DNA from: an uncultured Collinsella sp.
GTDB taxonomy: Bacteria > Actinomycetota > Coriobacteriia > Coriobacteriales > Coriobacteriaceae
NCBI GenBank assembly: GCA_900556705.1
Contig: USPT01000062.1
Span: 1 to 5,918 of the forward strand
Length of the DNA: 5,918 bases
Reading direction: 5' to 3'
A program made the translations under genes and the position numbers. Under the pieces are notes generated by a model. That model made no database searches. It was given only the letters and a program-made list of their open reading frames with translations, and was not told where the DNA came from. Position 1 is the first letter of the stretch; every line of letters begins with the position of its first letter. Positions 1-4,933 of the stretch are shown here, piece after piece.

Positions 1-2
1 CC

Positions 3-140
3 GGGCACGACTTTGAGTTTATGTTCTACTTTGACCTGGACTGCCCCTTTGGCAGTAAGGCCCTCGACGACCTGCTCGATTCCATCGACGACGTGTGCGA
101 GAGCTTCACCTACTTTGGCAGCTACACGGAGGTGCTCTAG
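3..140 (+). CDS. pheA: Prephenate dehydratase, C-terminal end of ACT domain (partial)
   Basis: The frame ending in TAG at 138-140 is open to the left window edge and gives about 45 residues, from GHDFEFMFYFDLD to FTYFGSYTEVL. An aromatic 'FMFYFDLD' strand, a helix, and a closing 'F-x-Y-F-G-S-Y' strand resemble the end of the regulatory ACT domain of PheA, where a '(L/F)GSYP' ending is typical. PheA decarboxylates and dehydrates prephenate to phenylpyruvate, and its ACT domain binds phenylalanine for feedback inhibition. The catalytic part lies outside the window, so I cannot tell whether a chorismate mutase domain is fused to it. The stop codon directly abuts the next ATG, and the downstream gene's ribosome binding site lies inside this coding sequence, so the two genes are in one operon and probably translationally coupled. 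The assignment rests on a short tail plus the aromatic-pathway context. Confidence 0.72.
   Translation, partial: GHDFEFMFYFDLDCPFGSKALDDLLDSIDDVCESFTYFGSYTEVL
128..132 (+). promoter_or_regulatory. Ribosome binding site of the aroE-aroK fusion, inside pheA
   Basis: GGAGG, within GGAGGTG, lies 8 bases before the ATG at 141. It is made of the codons for the last Thr-Glu-Val of the upstream gene. This fixes the start at 141 and implies that ribosomes finishing the upstream gene re-initiate here. Confidence 0.75.
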
Positions 141-1391
141 ATGACCGATACCGCCGCAACCCGTCCCTACGGCGTGCTGGGCCGTGTGCTGGGCCACAGC
201 TACACCCCGACCATCTACAAGGAGCTCGCTGGGCTCGAGTACGTGCGTTTTGAGCGCGAGCCCGAGGACCTCGCGGCCTTTATGATGGGCGACGAGTGGG
301 AGGGCACCAACGTGACCATCCCCTACAAGCGCGCCGTCATGGAGTATCTGAACGAGCTGAGCCCGCTCGCCGAGCGCATGGGCAACGTCAACACCATCAC
401 GCGCCTACCCGACGGCCGCCTACGCGGCGATAATACTGACTACTTCGGTTTTCAGTGCCTGGTCGAGGAGCTGGGTGTGGAGGTTGCCGGCAAGAAGGCT
501 CTCGTACTCGGCGCCACTGGCGGCGCCGGTACCACGGCAAGTATGGTGCTGGAAGACCTGGGCGCCATCGTTGTGCCCGTGGGTCGCACGAGCGAGGTTA
601 ACTACGACAACATCGCGCAGCAGTCCGACGCCGCCCTGCTCGTCAGCTGCACACCTGCCGGCATGTTCCCCCATTGCCCCGACGCGCCTTGCACGCTCGA
701 AGGGCTCGATGCGCTCGAAGGCGTTATCGACATTGTCTACAACCCCGCCCGCACGGGCCTGATGCTCGTGGCCGAGCGCCGCGGGATCCCCTGCATCGGC
801 GGTCTGCTCATGCTTGTTGCCCAGGCAGCACAGGCCGTCGAGCGTTACACCAGCCAAGCCACCCCGCGCGAGCGCATCCTGGACGTAACGGAGCGCTTGT
901 CCCGCCGCGAGCAGAACATCGCGCTAATCGGCATGCCGGGCTCGGGCAAGACCCGCGTGGGCGAGCAGATCGCCCAGCTCACGGGACGCGAGCACATCGA
1001 CCTCGATCGCGCCCTCGAGGAGCGCCTGGGCATGCCCTGCGCCGACTTTATCGTCGAGCGCGGCGAGGCGGCCTTCCGCGAGCAGGAGACGGCGGCGCTG
1101 GCCGACATCTCCAAGCGCAGCGGCCTGGTGCTCTCCACCGGCGGCGGCGTGGTCACGCGCGACGAAAACTATCCGCTGCTGCACCAGAACAGCCAGATCG
1201 TGATGCTCAACCGCAAGCTCGACGAACTTGCCCACAAGGGTCGCCCCATCACCGCCCGCGATGGCATCGATAAGCTGGCGGAACAGCGCATGCCGCGCTA
1301 CCGCGCCTGGGCCGACTACATCATCGACTCACGCGACTGCGCCGCCAATACCGCCCAAGCCCTCCTCGACACCCTCCCACCCGCTCTCTAA
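141..1391 (+). CDS. aroE-aroK: Bifunctional shikimate dehydrogenase / shikimate kinase (AroE-AroK fusion)
   Basis: This 416-residue cytosolic protein carries two consecutive steps of the shikimate pathway. Residues about 8-240 are shikimate dehydrogenase (3-dehydroshikimate + NADPH to shikimate). They show GHSYTP (18-23) for the substrate hydroxyl contacts, NVTIPYK with catalytic Lys63, NVNT (82-85), GDNTDYFG with catalytic Asp100, a glycine-rich cofactor loop (124-130), CTPAGM (170-175), the 'DIVYNPARTGL' strand (197-207) and GGLLMLVAQA (220-229). Residues about 258-416 are shikimate kinase. They show Walker A GMPGSGKT (264-271), Asp287 and Asp289 of the DLD motif, Arg313 in FREQE, GGG (334-336), the lid arginine in GRP (Arg368) and Arg386 in the 'R-Y-x-x-W-A-D' motif. 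Each half is close to its family's usual length, joined by a short linker around 241-257. All main catalytic residues are present, so both activities are expected. The cofactor loop has one extra residue and GRT replaces the usual NRT (see findings). Confidence 0.95.
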   Translation: MTDTAATRPYGVLGRVLGHSYTPTIYKELAGLEYVRFEREPEDLAAFMMGDEWEGTNVTIPYKRAVMEYLNELSPLAERMGNVNTITRLPDGRLRGDNTDYFGFQCLVEELGVEVAGKKALVLGATGGAGTTASMVLEDLGAIVVPVGRTSEVNYDNIAQQSDAALLVSCTPAGMFPHCPDAPCTLEGLDALEGVIDIVYNPARTGLMLVAERRGIPCIGGLLMLVAQAAQAVERYTSQATPRERILDVTERLSRREQNIALIGMPGSGKTRVGEQIAQLTGREHIDLDRALEERLGMPCADFIVERGEAAFREQETAALADISKRSGLVLSTGGGVVTRDENYPLLHQNSQIVMLNRKLDELAHKGRPITARDGIDKLAEQRMPRYRAWADYIIDSRDCAANTAQALLDTLPPAL

Positions 1392-1393
1392 CC

Positions 1394-1434
1394 AAAACCA
1401 CCACAAAGGGGACAGGCACCTTTGTGGTGGTTTT
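1394..1434 (+). repeat. REP-like perfect hairpin with GGGGACAGGCACC core; possible terminator
   Basis: Bases 1394-1409 and 1419-1434 are perfect reverse complements (16 bp), separated by a 9-base loop. The right arm ends in five T residues (1431-1435), so the RNA would resemble a Rho-independent terminator on the + strand; the other strand also ends in TTTT. The apex includes GGGGACAGGCACC, a motif I recall as recurring in dispersed REP-like palindromes of several bacterial groups. It starts 2 bases after the fusion gene's stop and ends before the aroQ ribosome binding site, so it could attenuate or process the operon transcript. The hairpin is directly visible; repeat-family membership is inference from one copy. 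Confidence 0.7.
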
Positions 1435-1442
1435 TCAACCGC

Positions 1443-1450
1443 AAAGGAAG
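1443..1450 (+). promoter_or_regulatory. Ribosome binding site of aroQ
   Basis: AAAGGAAG lies 5 bases before the ATG at 1456. It selects this start over the much longer in-frame open stretch that begins upstream inside the fusion gene. Confidence 0.7.
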
Positions 1451-1455
1451 CAACC

Positions 1456-1893
1456 ATGAAAGCACTCGTCATCAACGGCCCCAATCTAAACATGCTCGGC
1501 ATTCGCGAGCCGGGCATCTATGGCAGCGACAACTACGACCGCCTGGTCCAGATTTGCCAGGAGGCAGGTGCCGCGCAGGGCTTCGACGAGGTCGAGGTCT
1601 TCCAGTCTAACCACGAGGGCAGCATCGTCGACAAGATCCAGGAGGCCTACGGCAAGGTCGACGGCATCGTCATCAACCCGGCTGCCTACACGCACACCAG
1701 CGTGGCCATCCTGGATGCCCTTAAAGCCGTCGCCATCCCGGCTGTGGAGGTCCACATCAGCGCTGTCGAGACCCGCGAGGACTTCCGCCAGGTGAGCTAC
1801 GCCCGCCTGGCCTGCTTCGCCACCATCACCGGCGAAGGCTTGCAGGGTTACGCCCACGCGCTGGAGCTGCTGAAAGAGCCTCTCGAAAAGTAA
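1456..1893 (+). CDS. aroQ: Type II 3-dehydroquinate dehydratase
   Basis: This 145-residue protein has the typical length of the small dodecameric type II dehydroquinases, which dehydrate 3-dehydroquinate to 3-dehydroshikimate, the substrate of the AroE half encoded just upstream. Family motifs are intact and in order: NGPNLNMLGIREPGIYG (7-23) with Arg17 and catalytic Tyr22; FQSNHEG (49-55); INPAAYTHTS (73-82) with Asn74 and the general-acid His80; VEVHIS (97-102) with Glu98 and His100; and REDFR (107-111) with both arginines. The residue after HIS is Ala103, where many homologues have Asn. The start is set by the ribosome binding site at 1443-1450 and by alignment of the first strand. With the fusion gene and pheA it forms an aromatic biosynthesis operon, although the hairpin at 1394-1434 may give it a separate expression level. 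No dedicated promoter is evident in the 64-base gap. Confidence 0.96.
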   Translation: MKALVINGPNLNMLGIREPGIYGSDNYDRLVQICQEAGAAQGFDEVEVFQSNHEGSIVDKIQEAYGKVDGIVINPAAYTHTSVAILDALKAVAIPAVEVHISAVETREDFRQVSYARLACFATITGEGLQGYAHALELLKEPLEK

Positions 1894-1917
1894 GACTGCA
1901 ACACTACTGAATAGATG

Positions 1918-1952
1918 ACAGTGGGGAGGGCCAAGTTGGTCCTCCCCACTGT
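1918..1952. terminator. Long hairpin between convergent genes, probable bidirectional terminator
   Basis: ACAGTGGGGAGG (1918-1929) pairs perfectly with CCTCCCCACTGT (1941-1952). The stem extends through a G-U pair and three more pairs to a tiny loop around 1934-1936. It sits 24 bases after the aroQ stop and 2 bases before the stop of the convergent acyltransferase gene. Neither strand has a real T run afterwards (TTATTA on +, few T on -), so termination efficiency is uncertain. Position and stem strength still favour a shared 3' end. Confidence 0.65.
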
Positions 1953-1954
1953 TA

Positions 1955-2942
1955 TTACGCCTTCTTGATTACGTACGCCAATCCAATATCGCAGGCGCAA
2001 CGCACGATTGATGCGAAGAGCCACGATGCTGGCAGCGTCATAAGCAGAGGCATGGTCTGCCAAGGAATAAACCAATCGACCGCATGAATTGCAAAGATGG
2101 CAAGACTGGCTTGTCCGCAAAACACGAGTCCTCGTTCAAAAGCCCCCAAAACCAGCACGTCTTTCAACTTCTCCAACGCCATCGAAACCCAACAGACGCA
2201 GTAGCTACCCGCAACAGCAGCAACTGTCGCAACCACAAACCCATCCACACGGCGGCTCGAAAGCTCAAGCCCACTCAGCACGGCAAGGACAAGCCAAGCG
2301 GCACCAGCTCCAATAAACAGCAGAGGCTTGCTCACGCACGGCTCCAGCCCCCTTTGGCGCGCCGTATAGCCAACCCACATCAGCAAGACGATGTAGCAGC
2401 TCAGATCCAGATCGAGCGGCAGGTAAACACCCATAGATCGAGACACGCTCAAACCGCAAAAGGCAATCGCGGCACAGACAACCCCCTGCCAAACAACCCC
2501 AATCCCGCGGCGATCAAACAGCCGCGTGAGCGCATTAAACAGCAGGCGCGACAATAAACAGCGCCGCCAAAAACCATGCCATGCCAACGGCGGTAACGCC
2601 AAGCCCAGGCACATCAACGCCCGAGGCAAACACAAGCGTGTTAAGCCCCACAACCAGCGTACCGCTCGTCAACGGAGCGCCGCTCATCAAGAACGTCGGC
2701 ACCTGCCACGCCAGTGCAAGAACCACATACGGCACCAGCAGGCGCGACACCGAGCCGCTCAGCAGCTCGCGCCACGGCTTCGGCCTAAACGTATACCCGG
2801 CAAGAATAAAGAACACCGGCATGTGAAACGAGAAGATCGCGTGCCGCAAGGGAGAGGGATTTGGGACGGTGTGCCCCACAATGACCAGAATAATTGCAAT
2901 CCCCTTTGCAATATCTATCCAGCCGAGCCTTTTGCTTCCCAT
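1955..2942 (-). pseudogene. Acyltransferase family 3 membrane protein, frameshifted
   Basis: Two overlapping reading frames together make one acyltransferase-3 protein (Acyl_transf_3 family), which typically moves acetyl or other acyl groups onto sugars of surface polymers at the membrane. The first frame starts at ATG 2942 (GAAGGG 6 bases upstream) and shows GWIDIAKGIAIILVIVGH (7-24) with the conserved His24, FSFHMPVFFILAGY (37-50) and WFLAALFIV (123-131). It then runs into a stop at 2535-2537. The second frame continues the protein as RLLFNALTRLFDRRG and runs through several hydrophobic helices to YVIKKA and TAA at 1955-1957. Skipping one base near 2549 restores about 328 residues, the normal family length. 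A true frameshift mutation or a sequencing error would look the same here. I see no long homopolymer or classic slippery site at the junction. It is the last gene on this strand and lies after a terminator. Confidence 0.82.
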
Positions 2943-2975
2943 AGCGAACCCTTCAAAACGGCAGCACACAAGATG

Positions 2976-3008
2976 GAAAAAGCCCAGACCACCAAGCGGT
3001 CTGGGCTT
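2976..3008 (-). terminator. Intrinsic terminator of the tRNA-Arg transcript
   Basis: On the - strand, AGCCCAGACC and GGTCTGGGCT (arms at 2998-3007 and 2981-2990) form a perfect 10-bp GC-rich stem with a 7-base loop, extended by one A-T pair. A run of T follows directly. It begins 10 bases beyond the tRNA 3' end, so it ends the transcript carrying the tRNA, and perhaps that of the wzm-wzt genes reading into it. Confidence 0.88.
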
Positions 3009-3017
3009 AATAAACGA

Positions 3018-3094
3018 TGGTGCTCCATGGCGGATTCGAACCGTCGACCTTGGGATTAGAAGTCCCCTGCTCTATCCAACTGAGCTAATGGAGC
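3018..3094 (-). tRNA. tRNA-Arg (anticodon UCU)
   Basis: A 77-base cloverleaf reads on the - strand from GCTCCAT (3094-3088) to an encoded CCA (3020-3018). The acceptor arms GCTCCAT/ATGGAGC pair perfectly. The D arm is GCTC-AGTTGGATA-GAGC, the anticodon loop CTTCTAA carries TCT (reads AGA and probably AGG arginine codons), and the T loop is TTCGAAT. Two stem positions are not Watson-Crick: the outermost anticodon-stem pair is G-A and the second T-stem pair is A-C (GACGG opposite CCGCC). The layout matches known bacterial tRNA-Arg(UCU) genes closely. A strong terminator follows, and a TATAAT box lies about 47 bases upstream. Confidence 0.95.
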
Positions 3095-3140
3095 AAATAA
3101 CCGCACGCCCAAGCAAGCGCAAGCCTGTCAGGCGCAAATA

Positions 3141-3146
3141 ATTATA
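3141..3146 (-). promoter_or_regulatory. Candidate -10 box for the tRNA-Arg
   Basis: A perfect consensus TATAAT is found on the - strand just after the wzt stop codon, about 47 bases before the tRNA 5' end. I cannot find a convincing -35 at 16-18 bases; the sequence there lies in the wzt coding end. A short palindrome (GCCTGTCAGGC, 3124-3134) lies near the expected transcription start. No terminator separates wzt from the tRNA, so read-through could also supply the tRNA. Confidence 0.4.
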
Positions 3147-3148
3147 AC

Positions 3149-3916
3149 CTAGTTGAACTGCTCGCGATACGCCTTGCAGACCTCACTGACCGGGCCGTCC
3201 ATGCGAAGGTCACCCTTCTCAATCCAAACGGCACGCTGGCAGATACGCTCAACCTGCTCCATGGAGTGCGAAACGAACAGAACCGTCACGTCACCGCTCT
3301 GGATAAAGTGCTGAATGCGGGCCTCACACTTCTGCTGGAAGAACACATCACCGACGGACAGCGTCTCGTCAACGATCAGAATATCGGGCTCGGTAATCGT
3401 CGCGATTGCAAAGGCGATACGCGCCACCATGCCCGAGGAGAAGTTCTTAAGCGGCATATCGACAAAGTTCTGAAGCTCAGCGAACTCAATAATGCCGTCA
3501 AAGTTAGCGTCGATGAACTCCTTGGTATAGCCGAGCAGGGCGCCGTTCAGATAGATGTTCTCGCGGGCGGTCAGCTCGGGGTCAAAGCCGGCACCAAGCT
3601 CAATCAGCGGCGCAATGTTACCGTGCACCTTAACACTGCCCTCGCTAGGCTCAAGCACACCGGCGATGATCTTGAGCATCGTGGACTTGCCGGAGCCATT
3701 GGTGCCGACCAGGCCCACGACCTCGCCACGATGAATATCGAACGAGATGTGCTTAAGCGCCCTAAACTCCTCAAAGAACAGCTCGTGCTTGGCAAGCTTG
3801 ATGAAGTACTCCTTGAGGTTGGTCAGCGACTCGGACGCCATGTTAAAGATCATGGTGACGTCGTCGACCTCGACAGCCAGAGGCTGCTCGCTGTAATCAA
3901 CAACAGATTCAGTCAT
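3149..3916 (-). CDS. wzt: Polysaccharide/teichoic acid ABC exporter, ATP-binding subunit (Wzt/TagH type)
   Basis: This cytoplasmic ATPase powers export of a lipid-linked surface polysaccharide through the membrane subunit encoded just upstream. Counting from the GTG at 3919, it shows Walker A GTNGSGKS (72-79), the 'IAPLIELGAGFDPELTARE' stretch (102-120) typical of the Wzt/TagH/RfbE subgroup with Glu107 where most ABC proteins have the Q-loop Gln, signature SSGM (161-164), Walker B ILIVDE (180-185) and the switch His218 in SHSM. All ATPase residues are present. An amphipathic stretch (about 32-52) precedes 'RALKHISF', as in teichoic acid exporters. The protein ends soon after the nucleotide-binding domain at about 255 residues, so it lacks the C-terminal carbohydrate-binding domain of long Wzt proteins. 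AAGGAG lies 7 bases before ATG 3916 and 4 before GTG 3919, so ATG is preferred. It follows the membrane subunit by 11 bases, with the ribosome binding site overlapping that gene's stop codon. Confidence 0.92.
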   Translation of the reverse strand: MTESVVDYSEQPLAVEVDDVTMIFNMASESLTNLKEYFIKLAKHELFFEEFRALKHISFDIHRGEVVGLVGTNGSGKSTMLKIIAGVLEPSEGSVKVHGNIAPLIELGAGFDPELTARENIYLNGALLGYTKEFIDANFDGIIEFAELQNFVDMPLKNFSSGMVARIAFAIATITEPDILIVDETLSVGDVFFQQKCEARIQHFIQSGDVTVLFVSHSMEQVERICQRAVWIEKGDLRMDGPVSEVCKAYREQFN

Positions 3917-3923
3917 CACAGCA

Positions 3924-3929
3924 CTCCTT
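3924..3929 (-). promoter_or_regulatory. Ribosome binding site of wzt overlapping the wzm stop
   Basis: AAGGAG on the - strand shares its first bases with the TAA stop of the membrane subunit gene (3928-3930). This implies translational coupling and favours ATG 3916 (7-base spacing) over GTG 3919 (4-base spacing). Confidence 0.7.
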
Positions 3930-4773
3930 AGATGTAGAGGATGAACTTACGCTCGGACTTATGGAACACGGTGTAGCCAATAACAAGCGCAAGAACCGCC
4001 CAAGCGACGCACATGCCAAACGTCAAAAGCGAGGGCGTGGTCTGGAACAGAAAGATATCGCGCATAAACTGCAGGTAGTTATACATGGGGTTCGCATAGA
4101 CCAGAATGCGCACGAGATGCGGCATTTGCGCAACGAAGTCGGTCGTCCAGAAAATAGGCGTAATGTAAGTCCACGCCGTAATGACGACGCTCCACAGATG
4201 CATGACATCGCGGAAGAAGACCGTGAGGGCGGAGAGCATCATGCCCAGGCCCATGCAGAAGCACATAAGCAGCAGTAGGCAGACCGGCAGCAGAATCAGG
4301 TGCCAAGAAGGCATAACGTGGAACCACAGCATAACGATGGCAACGGCGACCAGCGAGAAGGCAAAGTTAACCAGCGAGAAGAGCACCTTCTGTACTGGGA
4401 AGACCCAGCGGTGCACCTTAACCTTCTTGAGCAGCGGGGCAGCACCCACGATCGACGTCAGGGCCTGGTTCGTAGACTCGGACATGACGGCAAAGGTGAC
4501 GTTACCCACGATCAAGTACAGCGGGTACATCTCGGGCGTAATTGAGCCATTGCGGCCCTGGGCGAAAATCGTCGAGAACACGATGGCCATGACGATCATC
4601 ATCAGCAGCGGGTTGAGCACCGACCATGCGACGCCCAGAACGCTACGGCGATACTTGATCTTAAAATCCTTGGTAACCAGCTGACGAAGGATAAACGCGT
4701 CCTTCTCAAATTCGTTCTTAGCAAACGTCGCAGGCAGACTGCGAGTTTCTTGTTGCTTTGTCTGATCCGACAC
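3928..4773 (-). CDS. wzm: Polysaccharide/teichoic acid ABC exporter, permease subunit (Wzm/TagG type)
   Basis: A 281-residue integral membrane protein of the ABC-2 permease family. It forms the channel that, with the ATPase encoded directly downstream, moves lipid-linked glycan across the cytoplasmic membrane. The N-terminal interface segment FILRQLVTKDFKIKYRRS (27-44), followed by VLGVAWSVLNPLL, is the hallmark of the Wzm/TagG group. VFFRDVMHL (185-193) and the 'NPMYNYLQFMRD' region (228-239) are further family motifs. Six hydrophobic segments can be drawn near 50-70, 83-106, 127-150, 157-182, 190-210 and 250-270, the expected number. The start is GTG 4773, with AAAGGAG 8 bases upstream; an in-frame ATG at 4836 has no such site and would add 21 non-family residues. 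The gene is divergent from the glycosyltransferase. Substrate identity (teichoic acid, O-antigen-like or rhamnose polymer) cannot be read from this gene. Confidence 0.92.
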   Translation of the reverse strand: MSDQTKQQETRSLPATFAKNEFEKDAFILRQLVTKDFKIKYRRSVLGVAWSVLNPLLMMIVMAIVFSTIFAQGRNGSITPEMYPLYLIVGNVTFAVMSESTNQALTSIVGAAPLLKKVKVHRWVFPVQKVLFSLVNFAFSLVAVAIVMLWFHVMPSWHLILLPVCLLLLMCFCMGLGMMLSALTVFFRDVMHLWSVVITAWTYITPIFWTTDFVAQMPHLVRILVYANPMYNYLQFMRDIFLFQTTPSLLTFGMCVAWAVLALVIGYTVFHKSERKFILYI

Positions 4774-4782
4774 GGATGCAAC

Positions 4783-4789
4783 TCCTTTA
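4783..4789 (-). promoter_or_regulatory. Ribosome binding site of wzm that decides its GTG start
   Basis: CTCCTTT on the + strand is AAAGGAG on the - strand, 8-9 bases before GTG 4773. No comparable site precedes the earlier in-frame ATG at 4836, so the shorter protein is preferred. Confidence 0.65.
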
Positions 4790-4812
4790 CTCGTAATCGT
4801 TGACAAACGAAC

Positions 4813-4818
4813 AGTATA
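4813..4818 (-). promoter_or_regulatory. Candidate -10 box for wzm-wzt
   Basis: TATACT on the - strand lies 40 bases before the chosen GTG start of the permease gene and leaves room for a leader with the ribosome binding site. No good -35 is seen at the usual spacing. It faces away from a matching TATACT on the + strand (4898-4903). Confidence 0.4.
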
Positions 4819-4897
4819 GACCCGACGGCCCTGCAAACGATTCGCGCAACAAAACTGGAGAACTAACCCACATCTAAGGATGACAAGTCCAAACGGC

Positions 4898-4903
4898 TAT
4901 ACT
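4898..4903 (+). promoter_or_regulatory. Candidate -10 box for the glycosyltransferase gene
   Basis: TATACT lies 31 bases before the GTG start at 4934. A clear -35 is not visible; ATGACA at 4880-4885 is similar but only 12 bases away. The sequence is the same hexamer as the candidate box for the divergent exporter genes. Confidence 0.4.
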
Positions 4904-4921
4904 TTCAAGGATTGAATGTGT

Positions 4922-4927
4922 AAGGAG
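4922..4927 (+). promoter_or_regulatory. Ribosome binding site of the glycosyltransferase gene
   Basis: AAGGAG lies 6 bases before GTG 4934. This supports the GTG start, because there is no other in-frame start nearby that fits the family's N-terminal strand. Confidence 0.75.
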
Positions 4928-4933
4928 CATTGA

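Noticed and set aside
1228..1455. An upstream extension of the aroQ reading frame into the fusion gene
   Set aside because: The added residues overlap the kinase domain in another frame and the hairpin. The ribosome binding site and family alignment both place the start at 1456.
2535..2565. A programmed ribosomal frameshift in the acyltransferase gene
   Set aside because: There is no slippery heptamer, stalling codon arrangement or clear downstream structure at the junction, and the family is not known for recoding. A mutation or read error is simpler.
2084..3059. Several open frames on the + strand across the acyltransferase region
   Set aside because: Their translations are rich in Arg, Gln, His, Lys and Pro without hydrophobic structure, as expected from the complement of a membrane-protein gene. 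One of them even runs through the tRNA.
3018..3094. The tRNA-Arg as an integration site for a mobile element
   Set aside because: I found no repeat of the tRNA 3' end elsewhere in the window and no integrase or phage-like gene beside it.
3124..3134. GCCTGTCAGGC palindrome as a wzt terminator
   Set aside because: The arms are only five bases with a one-base centre and no T run follows on the - strand. It could be an operator, but nothing else supports that.
3266..3931. A 221-codon open frame on the + strand, antisense to wzt
   Set aside because: The wzt frame holds every ABC ATPase motif. The antisense translation shows low-complexity charged sequence with no recognisable domain.
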